Part shown: piece by piece, positions 34,871 to 43,665 of the stretch | How positions within the stretch are numbered: position 1 is the stretch's first letter | How the letters are laid out: every line of letters starts with the position of its first letter | Origin: Streptomyces sp. SCL15-4 | GTDB taxonomy: Bacteria; Actinomycetota; Actinomycetes; Streptomycetales; Streptomycetaceae | Assembly: GCF_033366695.1 (NCBI RefSeq) | Contig: NZ_JAOBTQ010000001.1 | Coordinates: 3,906,001-3,970,000, forward strand | Direction: 5' to 3' | Length of the DNA stretch: 64,000 nt | The notes under the pieces: generated by a model | The model's input: only the letters and a program-made list of their open reading frames with translations | Told to the model about the DNA's origin: nothing | Database searches by the model: none | Made by a program: the position numbers and the translations under genes

Positions 34871-35212
34871 AAAGCCGTTCGGCGTTCCTCGTCGGTCCGG
34901 TCCCGGTCCCGCCGCGCCGAAGGGCCGCATGCGAGCGTCAGGGCCGCGTCATGGTTCCCGGCGCCGGCTTGCCCGCGGTGTGCGGGGCGGCTTCGATGGA
35001 CGGCGTGAACAGCGCCCGGCCCCTCCCCGACCGGCCACCGGGCCCGTCCGGCCACCGAGTCCGCTCGGCCGCCGGCCGCCGTCCGGCCGCCGCGTCATGG
35101 CCGGCGCCGACCGGAAGCGTCCGCACCGGACGGACACCGGGTCCCGCCGCCGTGTTCCGTCGGCGCGTCCCGTCCGCCGGTGCCGCGTCCCCGCGACGCC
35201 GGCTTCCGTGAC
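34871..35212. other. Gene-free region between two terminators
   Basis: 342 bp of very GC-rich sequence with open frames on both strands but no start with a ribosome site and no recognisable product. I see nothing functional in it. Confidence 0.5.
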
Positions 35213-35246
35213 CCGAGGGGCGCCGAGCGGCTCCGGCGCCCCTCGG
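35213..35246 (-). terminator. Terminator hairpin for the secreted-protein gene
   Basis: A perfect 13-bp stem CCGAGGGGCGCCG / CGGCGCCCCTCGG with an 8-nt loop lies 20 bp beyond the stop of the minus-strand gene at 35267. Confidence 0.75.
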
Positions 35247-35266
35247 CCTTCACCTCGGGACGTGCG

Positions 35267-35779
35267 TCAGGCGGTCTTGGTGCCCGTCATGAGGATGGAC
35301 ACCGTCTCGGTCCCGCCGTCGTCGAAGACGCGCTTCGTCAGGCCGCACGCCGTGAAGGCGGTCGGCGACGTCAGGACGCCGTCCAGCTCGACGTAGGCCG
35401 TACCGGTGCGCGTGCCCGGCAGCGGGTGGGTGAACTCGTAGTGGAGCGTGCCGCCGTATCCGCTCTCCCACTCGCCCGTGCCGATGAACACCGGCTTGCC
35501 GTCGGGGCCGTTGTGCGCTTCCAGCCGCAGGGTGTGGTCGGCGTGGAAGTAGAGGGTGCCCGTTGAGGCCGGGTGGTCGGACTCCTGGGTGGTCACCGAC
35601 CAGGTGCCCACCGGTGAAGGAGCGGTCGTTACCGTCGCGCTCGTCGCGGCCGGCTCGGCGGCCAGGGCCGCCGCGGGCTGGGGCACGGCCACGGCCAGCG
35701 TCAGGAACCCGGCGGCCAGGGCCACGCCCGCGGCGCGCCGTGCGGCCGTTCTGGCTGTGGTGCTCTGCTTCTGCGGCAT
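35267..35779 (-). CDS. Secreted protein of unknown function
   Basis: 170 residues. An N-terminal signal (twin Arg at about 14-15, hydrophobic core LAAGFLTLAVAV, then PAAALA-AEP) predicts export with cleavage near residue 42. The mature part of about 125 residues is beta-rich (VGTWSVTTQESD, GTLYFHADHTLRLEA, GTGEWESGYGGTLHYEF), which suggests a small lipocalin-like barrel. I do not recognise a family. ATG 35779 follows AAAGGACGG. It sits 29 bp downstream of the multicopper oxidase stop and could be cotranscribed with it. Confidence 0.7.
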   Translation of the reverse strand: MPQKQSTTARTAARRAAGVALAAGFLTLAVAVPQPAAALAAEPAATSATVTTAPSPVGTWSVTTQESDHPASTGTLYFHADHTLRLEAHNGPDGKPVFIGTGEWESGYGGTLHYEFTHPLPGTRTGTAYVELDGVLTSPTAFTACGLTKRVFDDGGTETVSILMTGTKTA

Positions 35780-35808
35780 GTGCGTCCGTCCTTTCGGATC
35801 GTTGTCTG

Positions 35809-37380
35809 CTACACCACGTGGAAATTGGCCATCATCGCCATGTCCTCGTGTTCGAGGTTGTGGCAGTGGAGCATGTAGCGCCCCCGGTATCCGTCGAACC
35901 GCACGAGGATCTCCACGACCTCGTACGGGCGCAGGTCGACCGTGTCCTTCCAGCCGCGGTCGCCGGGATCGGGCGCCCCGCCGGCCCGTGACAGCACCTG
36001 GAAGTGCGCCAGGTGCAGATGGACGGGATGGTGGAAGTCGCTGGTCAGCAGCCATCGTTCGACGGTGCCCAGGCGAGGTGTCGCCCAGGTGCTCGCCGGG
36101 TCGAAGGCGCGGCCGTTGACGGTCCACATGCCGTCCGAGCGGAGCCGGAAGTCGAAGTGTCGGGTGGTCACGGCCTGCCCGGCGCGCAGCGTCCGCGGAC
36201 GCGACAGGCGCGCGGGGATCCTGCTGTCGTCGCGGCCGCGGCCCCGGCTGGTGACGTGGAAGCGCATGACGTCGCGCATGGCCCCGTCGGCCAGGGTGTT
36301 GACGAGGGTGACGGTGGTGTCCGGCGGACACGACGAGAGGTCGACCACGACGTCGTGGCGCTCGGCCGGGGCCATGGTGAGCGTGTCGAGGGTCTGCGGG
36401 CGGCCCAGCAGGCCCTGGTCGCTGCCGATCCGTACGAAGGGCAGGCGGCGGCCGTCGGAAGCGGTGAGCGCCAGCCGGTAGCGGCGCGCGTTGGCGGCGT
36501 TCAGCAGCCGCAGCCGGTAGCGGGCCGCGCTCACCTCCAGGTACGGCCACGGGCGGCCGTTGACCAGCTGGACGTCGCCGAGCACGCCGTCCATGTAGCC
36601 GGACCGGACGCCGGGGGTGCGGGTGAGGGTGGGGTCGAGCGAGGGGTAGCGGAAGGCGCCGTCGGCGTCGAAGGAGCGGTCGCAGAGCAGCAGCGGGATG
36701 TCGCGGTCGCCCTTCGGCAGCGGCAGCGCGTCCTCCTCGTCGTCGTCCACCAGGAAGAACCCGGCGAGCCCGCGCCAGACCTGCGGACCGGAGAAGTCCA
36801 TGCGGTGGTCGTGGTACCAGAGGGTGGCGGCCCGCTGCCGGAGCGGGTACGTGTACGTGCGCGTGCCACTGACGGAGGCGCCCTCGGACATCGTGCCGCC
36901 GTGCATGCCCGGCATCGTGGCGGAGTCGCCCCGGTGTCCCGCCGGGTGCAGCAGGTCGGTCGGGTAGCCGTCGGAGCCGGGCGGGGTGACACCGCCGTGC
37001 AGGTGGGTCGCGGTCGGCGTGGGCAGGGTGTTGGTCATCCGGAGCCGGACCGGGCGGCCGGAGCGGGCGCGGAAGGTCGGGCCGGGGAACGTGCCGTCGT
37101 ACGACCAGATCTCGGTGCGGGTGCCGGGCAGGATCTCCACGGAGGCGCGCCGCTGCGTCACCTCGTACACGTCCGTGCCGTGCGCGGGCCGTGCCACGGC
37201 GGGCACGGTCAGCGGCAGGGTGAACGGGCGCGGCAGCTCCACCTCGGGGTCGCTGGCGAGCAGCGCGCCGGTCGACGGGCGGTCCGTGCCGCAGCCGGCC
37301 AGTCCGCCGAGCGCGACCGCGCCGGCGCCGCCCGCGGCCAGGCGCAGGAAGCCGCGGCGGGAGGAAGCGGGGGCGGTCAT
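35809..37380 (-). CDS. Tat-exported multicopper oxidase
   Basis: 523 residues. A twin-arginine signal SSRRGFLRL (Arg8-Arg9) is combined with a lipobox LAGC (Cys30), so the enzyme is folded and loaded before export and then lipid-anchored. All four copper motifs are present in order: HLHGG, WYHDH, HHPVHLHLAHF and HCHNLEHEDMAMM, the last holding the type 1 ligands and an axial Met. The family oxidises phenols or metals with reduction of oxygen to water. ATG 37380 overlaps the stop of the upstream membrane-protein gene by 4 bp. Confidence 0.93.
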   Translation of the reverse strand: MTAPASSRRGFLRLAAGGAGAVALGGLAGCGTDRPSTGALLASDPEVELPRPFTLPLTVPAVARPAHGTDVYEVTQRRASVEILPGTRTEIWSYDGTFPGPTFRARSGRPVRLRMTNTLPTPTATHLHGGVTPPGSDGYPTDLLHPAGHRGDSATMPGMHGGTMSEGASVSGTRTYTYPLRQRAATLWYHDHRMDFSGPQVWRGLAGFFLVDDDEEDALPLPKGDRDIPLLLCDRSFDADGAFRYPSLDPTLTRTPGVRSGYMDGVLGDVQLVNGRPWPYLEVSAARYRLRLLNAANARRYRLALTASDGRRLPFVRIGSDQGLLGRPQTLDTLTMAPAERHDVVVDLSSCPPDTTVTLVNTLADGAMRDVMRFHVTSRGRGRDDSRIPARLSRPRTLRAGQAVTTRHFDFRLRSDGMWTVNGRAFDPASTWATPRLGTVERWLLTSDFHHPVHLHLAHFQVLSRAGGAPDPGDRGWKDTVDLRPYEVVEILVRFDGYRGRYMLHCHNLEHEDMAMMANFHVV

Positions 37381-37892
37381 CGGCGCAGCGCCTTGAGCGT
37401 GCGGACGGGTCGGGTGAGGGTGAACGCCCAGACCGTCATCGTGCACGCGCCGCCGAACAGCGCGACGCCGAGCGGGATGTGCAGCAGCAGGTTGCGCGAG
37501 TATCCCGCGATCTGCTGGACGACGATCAGGACGAGGAGGACGGCGCCGAGGGCCGTGGGCCAGACCCGGTTCGCGCGGACGCGCCAGGCGACGGTGGCGG
37601 CGGCCGTCTCGGCCACGAGCATCATCGTCAGCACGTGCGCGTTGACGTCGTGCGCGGTGAGGAGCCCCACGTCGCCGTTGACGAACAGCCCGGCCAGCGC
37701 GGCCTGGACGAGGGTGTTGACGGTGAAGAGCACGGAGACGACCCGGAAGGCGATCACCGGCCGGTGCGCCCAGCGGGCGGGCGGGCGCTCGCCGGCCGGG
37801 CCGGGCCGTGGCGGGTCCCCGGGGCCGGTTCCGCCCGAGTCGGAGGTGGGGGGCGCGGTCTGCGCCGCGGCTTCGGAGGAGGATCGCTGCAT
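37377..37892 (-). CDS. Four-helix membrane protein coupled to multicopper oxidase
   Basis: 171 residues. A Pro/Gly/Ala-rich cytosolic N-terminus of about 50 residues is followed by four hydrophobic segments (about 53-75, 87-107, 112-133, 140-160). There are His residues in the second and fourth segments but no clear haem or quinone motif. I do not recognise the family. The ATGA overlap with the oxidase gene suggests a shared role, perhaps electron or copper supply; that is inference. Confidence 0.65.
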   Translation of the reverse strand: MQRSSSEAAAQTAPPTSDSGGTGPGDPPRPGPAGERPPARWAHRPVIAFRVVSVLFTVNTLVQAALAGLFVNGDVGLLTAHDVNAHVLTMMLVAETAAATVAWRVRANRVWPTALGAVLLVLIVVQQIAGYSRNLLLHIPLGVALFGGACTMTVWAFTLTRPVRTLKALRR

Positions 37893-38010
37893 CACGTGTT
37901 CCGGTGCGGTACGGGCTGACGGGTGGGGGGAGGCATGCGCCGAGGGCACGCGGACCGGGAGGGGCGCGCGAGTGTGGGACGCGGGTCGGAGGGACGCGCG
38001 TCCAGGGCAA

Positions 38011-38123
38011 CGCGCGGGCGCGAACGGCGCGCGGGCGCGAACGGCGCACGGGCGCGAACGGCGCACGGGCGCGAACGGGCGTATGAGCGGTGACGGGCGT
38101 ACGGGCGGTGACGGGCGTACGGG
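38011..38123. repeat. Tandem repeats: 17 bp x 4 followed by 18 bp x 2.6
   Basis: The unit CGC(G/A)CGGGCGCGAACGG is repeated head-to-tail at 38011-38027, 38028-38044, 38045-38061 and 38062-38078. It is followed by GGGCGTATGAGCGGTGAC-type units at 38077-38094 and 38095-38112 and a partial copy to 38123. The array lies in the 402-bp gene-free gap between the SDR stop and the membrane-protein start. The 17-bp period rules out a conserved coding frame. Confidence 0.85.
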
Positions 38124-38294
38124 TACCGGGTCGCCGGTGCTAACGGTGTGACGGCGGAAGGGGCGTGCAGGCGCGTACGGCGCGCAAGCCGGAGTGGCAC
38201 GCGGACGGAAAGCGAGACCGCGCCCGCCGCACACCCCGGAGACGGACCCACGCCCGGCACGCGCCCTTCCGCACGGCGCGGAAGCGCGCCGGTG

Positions 38295-39098
38295 TCAGTG
38301 ACCGCGGACGCGGGACAGGTTCAGCGGGTAGTTCAGGCCGCCGGTCACGGGCAGGGTGGTTCCGTTGATCCACTCCGAGGCGGGGCTCGTCAGCAGGGAC
38401 ACGGCGTTGGCGATGTCCTGCGGGGTACCGAGCCGTCCGGCCGGCGTCGCGTTGGCCAGCGCTTCGCGCGCGGGCTGCGGGACCACCGAGGAGGCGTCCG
38501 TGAGGACGAAGCCCAGGGCCAGGCCGTTGACGGTCACGCCGTCGGCGCCGAACTCGTCGGCCGCGTACCGTACATAGCCTTCCAGCGCGGCCTTCGTCAC
38601 GCCGTGCGCGGCGAGACCGGGCGCGGTCGGGCCCCAGGACGAGCCGCTGGAGATGACGACGAGCCGGCCGTATCCGCGCTCCCGCATCGCCGGCACGAAG
38701 GCGGTGGTGAGCCGGTGCAGCAGGACGACGTCGTTGCGGACCTTGTCGCCGAGCGCGGTCGGGTCCATGTCGGCCAGCGGCACGCGCGGGTACGAGGCGC
38801 ACGCGTTGCTGACGACGATGTCGAGGTGGTCCACGCGCTCGCGCACGGCGGTGACCAGTTCCTCGGCGCCGTCGGCCGCGTCCAGGTCGGCCCGCAGTAA
38901 TGTGGCCTTTACACCTTTTTCCTCACACGTAGCCGCCACGGCCTCGGCCTCGGCCAGCGAACTTCGGTAGGTGAGCACGACATCGGCTCCGAGCCCGGCG
39001 AGCGTGGTGGCCGTCGCGGCCCCGATCCCCCGGCTCCCGCCTGTCACCAGCGCGATCCGGCCCTCCAGCGGGCCGGTCGCGGAGACGCTACGAGTCAT
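38295..39098 (-). CDS. Short-chain dehydrogenase/reductase with atypical active site
   Basis: 267 residues. The Rossmann fold is intact: TGGSRGIG at residues 19-26, Asp at 71-73, NAC in place of NAG near 98-100, Asn122, and Ser at 150-154. The catalytic Tyr of the YxxxK motif is replaced by His165 (HGVTK, Lys169), so normal proton transfer is doubtful. It may be a pseudoenzyme, a regulator or a divergent catalyst. ATG 39098 is chosen; a TTG two codons earlier (39104) is nearer to the GAGGT ribosome site. Divergent from a MarR gene 83 bp away, which probably controls it. Confidence 0.85.
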   Translation of the reverse strand: MTRSVSATGPLEGRIALVTGGSRGIGAATATTLAGLGADVVLTYRSSLAEAEAVAATCEEKGVKATLLRADLDAADGAEELVTAVRERVDHLDIVVSNACASYPRVPLADMDPTALGDKVRNDVVLLHRLTTAFVPAMRERGYGRLVVISSGSSWGPTAPGLAAHGVTKAALEGYVRYAADEFGADGVTVNGLALGFVLTDASSVVPQPAREALANATPAGRLGTPQDIANAVSLLTSPASEWINGTTLPVTGGLNYPLNLSRVRGH

Positions 39099-39181
39099 CG
39101 GCAAGGCACCTCTATCCGTCGGCGTCGCTTCCCAGTAGTTAAACGACCAGGAAGATAATTACCAACAGCTAGGGTAGACCC

Positions 39182-39700
39182 ATGGGTGATCGCCAGCAAG
39201 CCGTCGATCGCGTCGACGTGATCATGAAGCAGGTCGCGCAGGTCTCCACCGCGCCCGACCTGACGTCCAAGGAACTCTGCCAGCGGTTGCAGCGCGTCGC
39301 CCACCATCTGGAGACCCGGCTCCGCCGCGAACTGGGCGTCTTCGGCATCGAACCGTGGGAACTGGAACTGCTCGCCTCGCTGCGCCGGGTGGGCCCGCCG
39401 CACCAGGTGACCGCCGGATCGCTGCAGGACATCATGCAGCTGACCACCGGCGCGGTCACCAAGCGGGTGGCCGCGCTGGAGAAGAAGGGCTGGGTGCGCC
39501 GGGAGGTCGACGCCGGTGACCGCCGCCAGGTGCTCGTCTGCCTCACGGACGAAGGAGAGCAGCGGGCGCTCGAGGTCTTCGCCACCAAGACGGAGACGGA
39601 GGCGCGGGTGCTGTCCGCCCTCGACCTCGCCACCCAGCGCCGGCTCAACGACGATCTGCGCACGCTCCTGATCGATCTGGAGGGAGCGGTACGGAACTGA
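39182..39700 (+). CDS. MarR-family transcriptional regulator
   Basis: 172 residues. The winged HTH includes LQDIMQLTTGAVTKRVAALEKKGWVRRE followed by the DAGDRRQVLVCLTDEG wing, the most conserved MarR sequence. N- and C-terminal helices form the dimer interface. It is divergent from the SDR gene; the 83-bp AT-rich gap (39099-39181) must contain both promoters and its operator. Ligand unknown. It converges on the acyl-CoA carboxylase gene with a shared hairpin. Confidence 0.9.
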   Translation: MGDRQQAVDRVDVIMKQVAQVSTAPDLTSKELCQRLQRVAHHLETRLRRELGVFGIEPWELELLASLRRVGPPHQVTAGSLQDIMQLTTGAVTKRVAALEKKGWVRREVDAGDRRQVLVCLTDEGEQRALEVFATKTETEARVLSALDLATQRRLNDDLRTLLIDLEGAVRN

Positions 39701-39711
39701 CCGCTCCCTCC
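39679..39711. terminator. Bidirectional terminator, marR / polyketide operon
   Basis: A perfect 12-bp stem GGAGGGAGCGGT / ACCGCTCCCTCC with a 9-nt loop overlaps the last codons of the MarR gene and ends 8 bp before the stop of the convergent carboxylase gene. It closes the polyketide operon on the minus strand. Confidence 0.8.
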
Positions 39712-39719
39712 TCTCCGCC

Positions 39720-41498
39720 TCAGTCCTTGATCTCGCAGATGGCGGCGCCGGAGGTGAGGGAGGCGCCGACTTCGGCGGTGAGGCCCTTGACGGTGCCGGA
39801 CTTGTGGGCGTTGAGGGGCTGTTCCATCTTCATGGCCTCCAGGACGACGACGAGGTCGCCTTCCTCGACCTGCTGGCCTTCCTCGACGGCGATCTTGACG
39901 ATGGTGCCCTGCATCGGGGAGGCGAGGGTGTCACCGGAGGCGGCGGGGCCGGACTTCTTCGCCGCGCGCCGCTTGGGCTTGGCCCCGGCCGCCAGACCCG
40001 TACGTGCCAGGCTCATGCCCAGGGACGAGGGGAGGGAGACCTCCAGGCGTTTGCCGCCGACCTCGACCACGACGGTCTCGCGGCCCAGTTCCTCCTCCGC
40101 CTCGGTGCCGGCGGGAGCGGTGAAGGGCTTGATGTCGTTGACGAACTCGGTCTCGATCCAGCGGGTGTGGACCGTGAACGGGTCGGTGGAGCCGGTCAGT
40201 TCGGGGGCGAAGGCGGGATCGGTGACCACCTTGCGGTGGAAGGGGATCGCGGTGGCCATGCCCTCGACCTGGAACTCCTCCAAAGCCCGCGCGGCCCGCT
40301 GGAGCGCCTCCCTGCGGGTGCGGCCGGTGACGACCAGCTTGGCGAGCAGGGAGTCCCAGGCCGGGCCGATCACACTGCCGGCCTCCACGCCCGCGTCCAG
40401 ACGGACACCGGGACCCGAGGGCGCGTCGAAGCGGGTGACGGTGCCGGGAGCGGGCAGGAAGCCCCGGCCGGGGTCCTCGCCGTTGATGCGGAACTCGAAG
40501 GAGTGACCGCGCAGGACCGGATCGCCGTAGCCGAGTTCCTCGCCGTCGGCGATGCGGAACATCTCGCGGACCAGGTCGATGCCGGCGACCTCCTCGGTGA
40601 CCGGGTGCTCGACCTGGAGGCGGGTGTTGACCTCCAGGAAGGAGATCGTGCCGTCCTGCCCGACGAGGAACTCACACGTGCCCGCGCCCTCGTAGCCGGC
40701 CTCCTTCAGGATCGCCTTCGACGCCCGGTACAGCTCCGCCCGCTGCTCCTCGGACAGGAACGGTGCGGGGGCCTCCTCCACCAGCTTCTGGTGGCGGCGC
40801 TGCAGGGAGCAGTCGCGGGTGGAGACCACGACGACGTTGCCGTGCTTGTCGGCCAGGCACTGTGTCTCCACGTGCCTCGGCCGGTCGAGGTAGCGCTCGA
40901 CGAAGCACTCGCCGCGGCCGAACGCGGCGACCGCCTCACGCACGGCCGACTCGTACAGCTCGGGGACCTCCTCCAGGGTCCGGGCGACCTTCAGGCCGCG
41001 GCCGCCACCGCCGAACGCGGCCTTGATCGCGATCGGCAGGCCGTGCTCCTCGGCGAACGCCACGACCTCCTCCGCACCGCTCACCGGGTCCGGTGTGCCG
41101 GCGACCAGCGGCGCACCCGCGCGCTGCGCGATGTGCCGGGCGGCGACCTTGTCCCCCAGGTCCCGGATGGCCTGCGGCGGCGGGCCGATCCAGACCAGAC
41201 CCGCGTCCAGGACGGCCTGCGCGAACTCCGCGTTCTCCGACAGGAAGCCGTAACCCGGATGGATCGCGTCCGCGCCCGACTCCCGGGCGGCGTTCAGGAT
41301 CTTGTCGATGACGAGATAGCTGGTGGCCGGGGTGTCACCGCCCAGGGCGAACGCCTCATCCGCGGCGCGGACATGCACAGCGTCCCGGTCCGGGTCGGCG
41401 TAGACGGCCACGCTCGCGATCCCGGCGTCCCGGCAGGCCCGGGCCACGCGGACAGCGATTTCGCCACGGTTGGCGATGAGCACCTTGCGCAGACTCAT
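39720..41498 (-). CDS. Acyl-CoA carboxylase alpha subunit (biotin carboxylase + BCCP)
   Basis: 592 residues. ATP-grasp biotin carboxylase domain to about residue 450 (NRGEIAVR start, [13 protein letters not shown] loop, [14 protein letters not shown]), then a linker and the biotinyl domain with EAMKM, biotinylated Lys557. It carboxylates its own biotin for the beta subunit, making malonyl-CoA from acetyl-CoA. ATG 41498 is chosen over the frame opening at 41549. It is the last gene of the polyketide operon; a dedicated carboxylase (JadJ in the jadomycin cluster) is known in angucycline clusters. Confidence 0.93.
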   Translation of the reverse strand: MSLRKVLIANRGEIAVRVARACRDAGIASVAVYADPDRDAVHVRAADEAFALGGDTPATSYLVIDKILNAARESGADAIHPGYGFLSENAEFAQAVLDAGLVWIGPPPQAIRDLGDKVAARHIAQRAGAPLVAGTPDPVSGAEEVVAFAEEHGLPIAIKAAFGGGGRGLKVARTLEEVPELYESAVREAVAAFGRGECFVERYLDRPRHVETQCLADKHGNVVVVSTRDCSLQRRHQKLVEEAPAPFLSEEQRAELYRASKAILKEAGYEGAGTCEFLVGQDGTISFLEVNTRLQVEHPVTEEVAGIDLVREMFRIADGEELGYGDPVLRGHSFEFRINGEDPGRGFLPAPGTVTRFDAPSGPGVRLDAGVEAGSVIGPAWDSLLAKLVVTGRTRREALQRAARALEEFQVEGMATAIPFHRKVVTDPAFAPELTGSTDPFTVHTRWIETEFVNDIKPFTAPAGTEAEEELGRETVVVEVGGKRLEVSLPSSLGMSLARTGLAAGAKPKRRAAKKSGPAASGDTLASPMQGTIVKIAVEEGQQVEEGDLVVVLEAMKMEQPLNAHKSGTVKGLTAEVGASLTSGAAICEIKD

Positions 41499-41838
41499 TT
41501 CGAGATCCCTTCCCCGGCGCTCGGCACCGGCGCCAACGTCGACAGCCACCCGTTCCCCATCCGTACCACCCCGGCGCCGCCCGCGATGTCACCCATTCGG
41601 TGACCACGCCGCGGATCGTGGTGCGCCGGAGCGCGGAGCCGCCGGTGCCCGGCGGCGGCGCGCGGCCGTACGCGGCGGTCCGGAAGGACGCCGGAACCGG
41701 TGCGGTCGGCGCGTTCGGTGCGTGTGCGAAGGCGGGCGCGCGGCGCCGCCACCTCGTCGGGCGCGTGGGGAGAGGACACGTGCTGCTCCGTGGTTCTGTC
41801 GTGGTCCGCGGTGGTACGTGCGTGCCGGGACGGGCCGG
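41499..41838. other. 340-bp gap inside the carboxylase gene set
   Basis: The gap separates the epsilon and alpha subunit genes on the same strand. No gene with a ribosome site is visible. It may hold a separate promoter for the alpha subunit gene or a remnant of a lost gene; I see no clear motif. Confidence 0.45.
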
Positions 41839-42048
41839 CTACGAGGCGGTCTGCCAGCTGTGCGAGGCCAGGAATCCGGCGTTGCGCTCCAGCCGGAACC
41901 AGCGCGCGGTGGCCGGACGCCCGGCGGCCGGTTCCGCCGCCGCGCCCGCCCGCTGCGCGAGCGCCGTCAGTACGGCCGTCAGCGCGGCGAGTTCCTCGGC
42001 GTCGACCTGTCCCCGGACGATCCGGAAGAGGGGCTCCGCGGTGCTCAT
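41839..42048 (-). CDS. Acyl-CoA carboxylase epsilon subunit
   Basis: 69 residues. FRIVRGQVDAEELAALTAVLTAL is the typical opening of the actinobacterial epsilon subunit, a small helical protein that stabilises the alpha-beta complex; the W at 51 and near the C-terminus are also typical. It lies 25 bp downstream of the beta subunit stop. ATG 42048 is used; GTG 42054 in the same frame is closer to the GGAGG site and may be the true start. Confidence 0.8.
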   Translation of the reverse strand: MSTAEPLFRIVRGQVDAEELAALTAVLTALAQRAGAAAEPAAGRPATARWFRLERNAGFLASHSWQTAS

Positions 42049-42073
42049 GGTCACAAGACCTCCGTTGCCGATG

Positions 42074-43618
42074 TCACTGGGGCGGGTTGCCGTGCTTGCG
42101 CATCGGCAGGTCGGCGTGCTTGGTGCGCAGCATCGCCAGGCTGCGGATCAGGACCTCGCGGGTGTCGGCCGGGTCGATCACGTCGTCCACCAGGCCGCGC
42201 TCGGCCGCGTAGTACGGGTGCATCAGCTCGGCCTTGTACTCCTTGACGCGCTGGAGGCGCACGGCCTCCGGGTCGTCGGCGGCGTTGATGTCCCGGCGGA
42301 AGATGACGTTGGCCGCGCCCTCCGCCCCCATGACCGCGATCTCGTTGGTGGGCCAGGCCAGCGCCAGGTCGGCGCCGATGGAACGGGAGTCCATGACGAT
42401 GTAGGCGCCGCCGTACGCCTTGCGCAGCACCAGCGAGATCCGCGGCACGGTGGCGTTGCAGTACGCGTACAGCAGCTTGGCGCCGTGCCGGATGATGCCG
42501 TTGTGCTCCTGGTCGACGCCGGGCAGGAAGCCGGGCACGTCCAGCAGGGTCACGAGGGGAATGTTGAAGGAGTCGCAGGTCTGCACGAAGCTCGCGGCCT
42601 TCTCGGACGCGGCGATGTCCAGCACGCCCGCCAGGGACTGCGGCTGGTTGGCGACGATGCCGACGACCTTGCCGTCCAGGCGGGCCAGCGTGCAGATGAC
42701 GTTGGTGGCCCAGCGCTCGTGGACCTCCAGATGGGTGCCGTCGTCGACGATCTCCTCGATGACCGCCCGCATGTCGTACGGCCGGTTGCCGTCGGACGGC
42801 ACCAGGTCGTAGAGCACCTCGCCGCGCCGGTCCGCCGGGTCGTCGCAGGGAACGGCCGGGGCGCTCTCGCGGTTGTTGGCGGGCAGCATCGACAGCAGGA
42901 AGCGGACCTCCTCCAGGCAGGTCTCCTCGTCGTCGTACGCGAAGTGCGCGACGCCCGAGGTCTGGGCGTGGACGTCCGCGCCGCCCAGCCCGTCCTGGCT
43001 GATCTCCTCGCCGGTCACCGCGCGCACCACGTCGGGGCCGGTGATGAACATCTGCGAGGTGCCGCGCACCATGAAGACGAAGTCCGTCAGCGCCGGGCTG
43101 TAGGCGGCCCCGCCCGCGCACGGGCCGAGCATGACGCTGATCTGCGGGATGACGCCGGAGGCACGGGTGTTGCGCTGGAAGATGCCGCCGTAGCCCGCGA
43201 GCGCGGTGACGCCCTCCTGGATGCGGGCGCCGGCGCCGTCGTTGAGCGACACCAGGGGCGCGCCGGCCGCGATCGCCAGGTCCATCACCTTGTGGATCTT
43301 CTGGGCGTGGGCCTCGCCGAGCGCGCCGCCGAAGATGCGGAAGTCGTGCGCGTAGACGAAGACCGTACGGCCGTGGACCGTGCCCCAGCCGGTGATCACA
43401 CCATCGGTGTAGGGCTTCTTGGCCTCCAGGCCGAAGCCGGTCGCGCGGTGCCGGCGCAGCTGCTCGATCTCCTGGAAGGAGTCCTTGTCGAGCAGCAGCT
43501 CGATGCGTTCGCGGGCGGTGAGCTTGCCCTTGTCGTGCTGGCGCCGCGTCGCGTCCGGGTCCGGGCCGCCGCGGGCCGACTCCTTGATGCCGATCAGCTC
43601 GTCGAGCTGTTTCCTCAT
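42074..43618 (-). CDS. Acyl-CoA carboxylase beta subunit (carboxyltransferase)
   Basis: 514 residues. Two crotonase-like halves: the N-terminal domain has GGIFQRNTRASGVIPQ and PCAGGAAYSPA (acyl-CoA pocket), and the C-terminal domain has DVPGFLPGVDQEHNGIIRHGAKLLYA and KAYGGAYIVMDS (biotin side). It moves CO2 from biotin to acetyl- or propionyl-CoA. With the epsilon and alpha subunits encoded next, it supplies malonyl-CoA to the polyketide synthase. ATG 43618 lies 47 bp after the transacylase stop. Confidence 0.93.
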   Translation of the reverse strand: MRKQLDELIGIKESARGGPDPDATRRQHDKGKLTARERIELLLDKDSFQEIEQLRRHRATGFGLEAKKPYTDGVITGWGTVHGRTVFVYAHDFRIFGGALGEAHAQKIHKVMDLAIAAGAPLVSLNDGAGARIQEGVTALAGYGGIFQRNTRASGVIPQISVMLGPCAGGAAYSPALTDFVFMVRGTSQMFITGPDVVRAVTGEEISQDGLGGADVHAQTSGVAHFAYDDEETCLEEVRFLLSMLPANNRESAPAVPCDDPADRRGEVLYDLVPSDGNRPYDMRAVIEEIVDDGTHLEVHERWATNVICTLARLDGKVVGIVANQPQSLAGVLDIAASEKAASFVQTCDSFNIPLVTLLDVPGFLPGVDQEHNGIIRHGAKLLYAYCNATVPRISLVLRKAYGGAYIVMDSRSIGADLALAWPTNEIAVMGAEGAANVIFRRDINAADDPEAVRLQRVKEYKAELMHPYYAAERGLVDDVIDPADTREVLIRSLAMLRTKHADLPMRKHGNPPQ

Positions 43619-43665
43619 GGGTACCCTCCGGTTCCCTTGCCAACTGGTCGGTGGGGCGCGCCGGT

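Noticed and set aside
34813..35211. Open frames in the gap after the ABC transporter
   Set aside because: Arg/Pro-rich translation on both strands with no ribosome site; typical of unconstrained high-GC DNA.
38011..38123. CRISPR array
   Set aside because: The tandem units are contiguous with no unique spacers; no cas genes are in the window.
36004..38151. Very long plus-strand open frame (about 700 codons) opposite the multicopper oxidase genes
   Set aside because: It is the high-GC shadow of real minus-strand genes with clear copper motifs; the product is low-complexity with no domain or ribosome site.
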